The position numbers and the translations under genes are program-made. DNA of 64,000 nucleotides from Sulfurospirillum sp036802865 (GTDB taxonomy: Bacteria; Campylobacterota; Campylobacteria; Campylobacterales; Sulfurospirillaceae): NCBI RefSeq assembly GCF_036802865.1, contig NZ_DAIRVK010000002.1, forward strand, positions 1-64,000, given 5' to 3'. The notes under the pieces are model-generated. The model was not told where the DNA came from and did no database searches. It worked only from the letters and a program-made list of their open reading frames with translations. Shown here one piece after another: positions 63,317-64,000 of this stretch (its first letter is position 1; each line of letters opens with the position of its first letter).

Positions 63317-63706
63317 TTAATCTTTATTTAAAAACTTAGCAACGCATTCCATCAAGCCAAAATCAGGGTATTGATTCGCATCTAAAACGACTTGAGCAAC
63401 GCTTCCGTTATCGACATTAAACACAAGAGGTGCGATGAAGTTAATCGTTGAGGTTTCAATAGGTGTTGCAACGATCATAATATTTAAAATAAGAATGTTT
63501 TTTGTCTTTTCACTGATATCAAGTAAGGCTCTGAAGTATTCAGGAATTTCAAAATCATAAGGGCGAATCATAAAAGGGTTAATAAGGGCAAAGGTTGTTG
63601 TATCGGATTTTGATATAAATTTTACGAAGAAATCATCAACTTTCTCAAGTTCTGCTTCTTTGATTGATTCAAATCCAGGGATCGGTGCTTTCACAGAAAA
63701 GATCAT
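63317..63706 (-). CDS. fliW: Flagellar assembly factor FliW
   Basis: The 129-residue protein has the FliW core: G-F-E near 12, a central F-A-L-I-N-P-F (about 40), I-L-I-L-N-I and the closing I-N-F-I-A-P-L-V-F-N segment. FliW binds flagellin and CsrA to couple flagellin synthesis to secretion; csrA is not in the window. The ATG has AAGGAACGT upstream. Confidence 0.9.
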   Translation of the reverse strand: MIFSVKAPIPGFESIKEAELEKVDDFFVKFISKSDTTTFALINPFMIRPYDFEIPEYFRALLDISEKTKNILILNIMIVATPIETSTINFIAPLVFNVDNGSVAQVVLDANQYPDFGLMECVAKFLNKD

Positions 63707-63739
63707 ATACGTTCCTTTTTAAAAATAAATATTTTATCT

Positions 63740-63745
63740 ATTGTA
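63740..63745 (-). promoter_or_regulatory. -10 box of fliW
   Basis: TACAAT on the minus strand, 34 bases before the fliW ATG, within GATACAATAG. Confidence 0.4.
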
Positions 63746-63838
63746 TCATTTTGTACGTTAAATGCGACAAGATCATCGAAACAAATCGGTCAAAATGCAA
63801 AAAATGTTATTTTTATTTTAAGATAACAAAAAAGAGGA

Positions 63839-63844
63839 TACAAT
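63839..63844 (+). promoter_or_regulatory. -10 box of the bamD-like gene
   Basis: TACAAT lies 29 bases before the ATG at 63874, in the same GATACAATAG context as the fliW box. Confidence 0.4.
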
Positions 63845-63873
63845 AGACTTTTTTAACACAAAGGATAGAGTGA

Positions 63874-64000
63874 ATGAAGATAGCAAATGTTCTTATTGTG
63901 GCGTCATTAGTGGCTTTTATGAGCGGTTGTGCCTCGAAAGATAAAGATGTTTTCAACATGCCAGCCATGTATTGGTATGAAGAGATCGCCAAAGAGATTA
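63874..64000 (+). CDS. Outer-membrane lipoprotein, probably BamD, 3' part missing
   Basis: The first 42 codons are in the window. A signal sequence with lipobox M-S-G-C (Cys at 19) precedes C-A-S-K-D-K-D and N-M-P-A-M-Y-W-Y-E-E-I. AAAGGATAG precedes the ATG. Next to fliW, this fits the bamD position in Campylobacter relatives, where it inserts outer-membrane proteins with BamA. The body of the gene is outside the window, so the family assignment is tentative. Confidence 0.6.
   Translation, partial: MKIANVLIVASLVAFMSGCASKDKDVFNMPAMYWYEEIAKEI

Noticed and set aside
1..64000. tRNA, rRNA, CRISPR arrays, insertion sequences, prophage or integration sites
   Set aside because: No cloverleaf with a conserved T-loop, spaced repeat array, transposase, integrase or phage gene was found on reading both strands.

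Overview
The window looks like chromosome of a free-living Campylobacterota (epsilonproteobacterium), most likely Sulfurospirillum or a close relative. The base composition is AT-rich. Menaquinone is made by the futalosine route (mqnC). There are four large chemoreceptors plus cheR and a receiver-less cheB, a lutABC lactate operon, fliW, hemL followed by an atpZ-like gene, and a porin of the Campylobacterota type. The genus is an inference from gene content and protein style; no rRNA or tRNA gene is present to test it.

Region by region. 1-3.25 kb: the 3' part of a porin gene, then two tandem OmpR-type regulators whose receiver domains carry Asn where the phosphoacceptor Asp is expected, separated by the frameshifted tail of a flavocytochrome c/fumarate reductase-like gene. 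3.3-8.0 kb: a five-gene, translationally coupled minus-strand operon (permuted ATP-grasp, alpha-E protein, transglutaminase-like protease, one M14 deacylase-like enzyme with its zinc site and one without it), preceded by a strong palindrome and two small hairpins. 8.2-9.6 kb: a polytopic membrane transporter. 9.7-15.8 kb: an arsR-zntA metal-efflux operon with a clear operator, flanked by two inverted paralogous chemoreceptor genes. 15.9-19.9 kb: a DJ-1/PfpI protein, an FMN-binding protein, glyA and an AraC-MGMT-GNAT fusion, with a triple repeat upstream of glyA. 19.9-31 kb: two more chemoreceptors, thiE, an acyltransferase, twin ferritin-like proteins, a HlyIII protein, a LysE exporter and lutABC. 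31-42.4 kb: an exporter, a cNMP/CBS/nucleotidyltransferase signalling protein with a DnaQ-type exonuclease, DoxX, metE with an odd 570-base leader, htpX, small enzymes, cheR-cheB.

42.5-49.8 kb is a run of housekeeping genes on the minus strand (folD, lepB, M50 protease; then rpiB, apt, trpB, dedA, pepA). 49.8-56.4 kb is a plus-strand run (cytochrome c, hemL, atpZ-like, mqnC, an M16 protease homologue without its zinc motif, recG). 56.4-63.2 kb holds hpf and a four-gene minus-strand cluster that resembles the mshD-mshO-mshP-mshQ end of MSHA pilus loci: a 1369-residue secreted lectin-like protein followed by three prepilins. The right edge has fliW and the start of a bamD-like lipoprotein gene.

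The most notable items are the ATP-grasp/alpha-E/transglutaminase/M14 operon with its pseudoenzyme partner, the MSHA-like tip-adhesin cluster, the Asn-type orphan regulators beside a relic reductase gene, and a 12-bp palindrome (TTTACATGTAAA) that recurs several times, mostly between genes. No CRISPR array, insertion sequence, prophage, tRNA or rRNA was seen.
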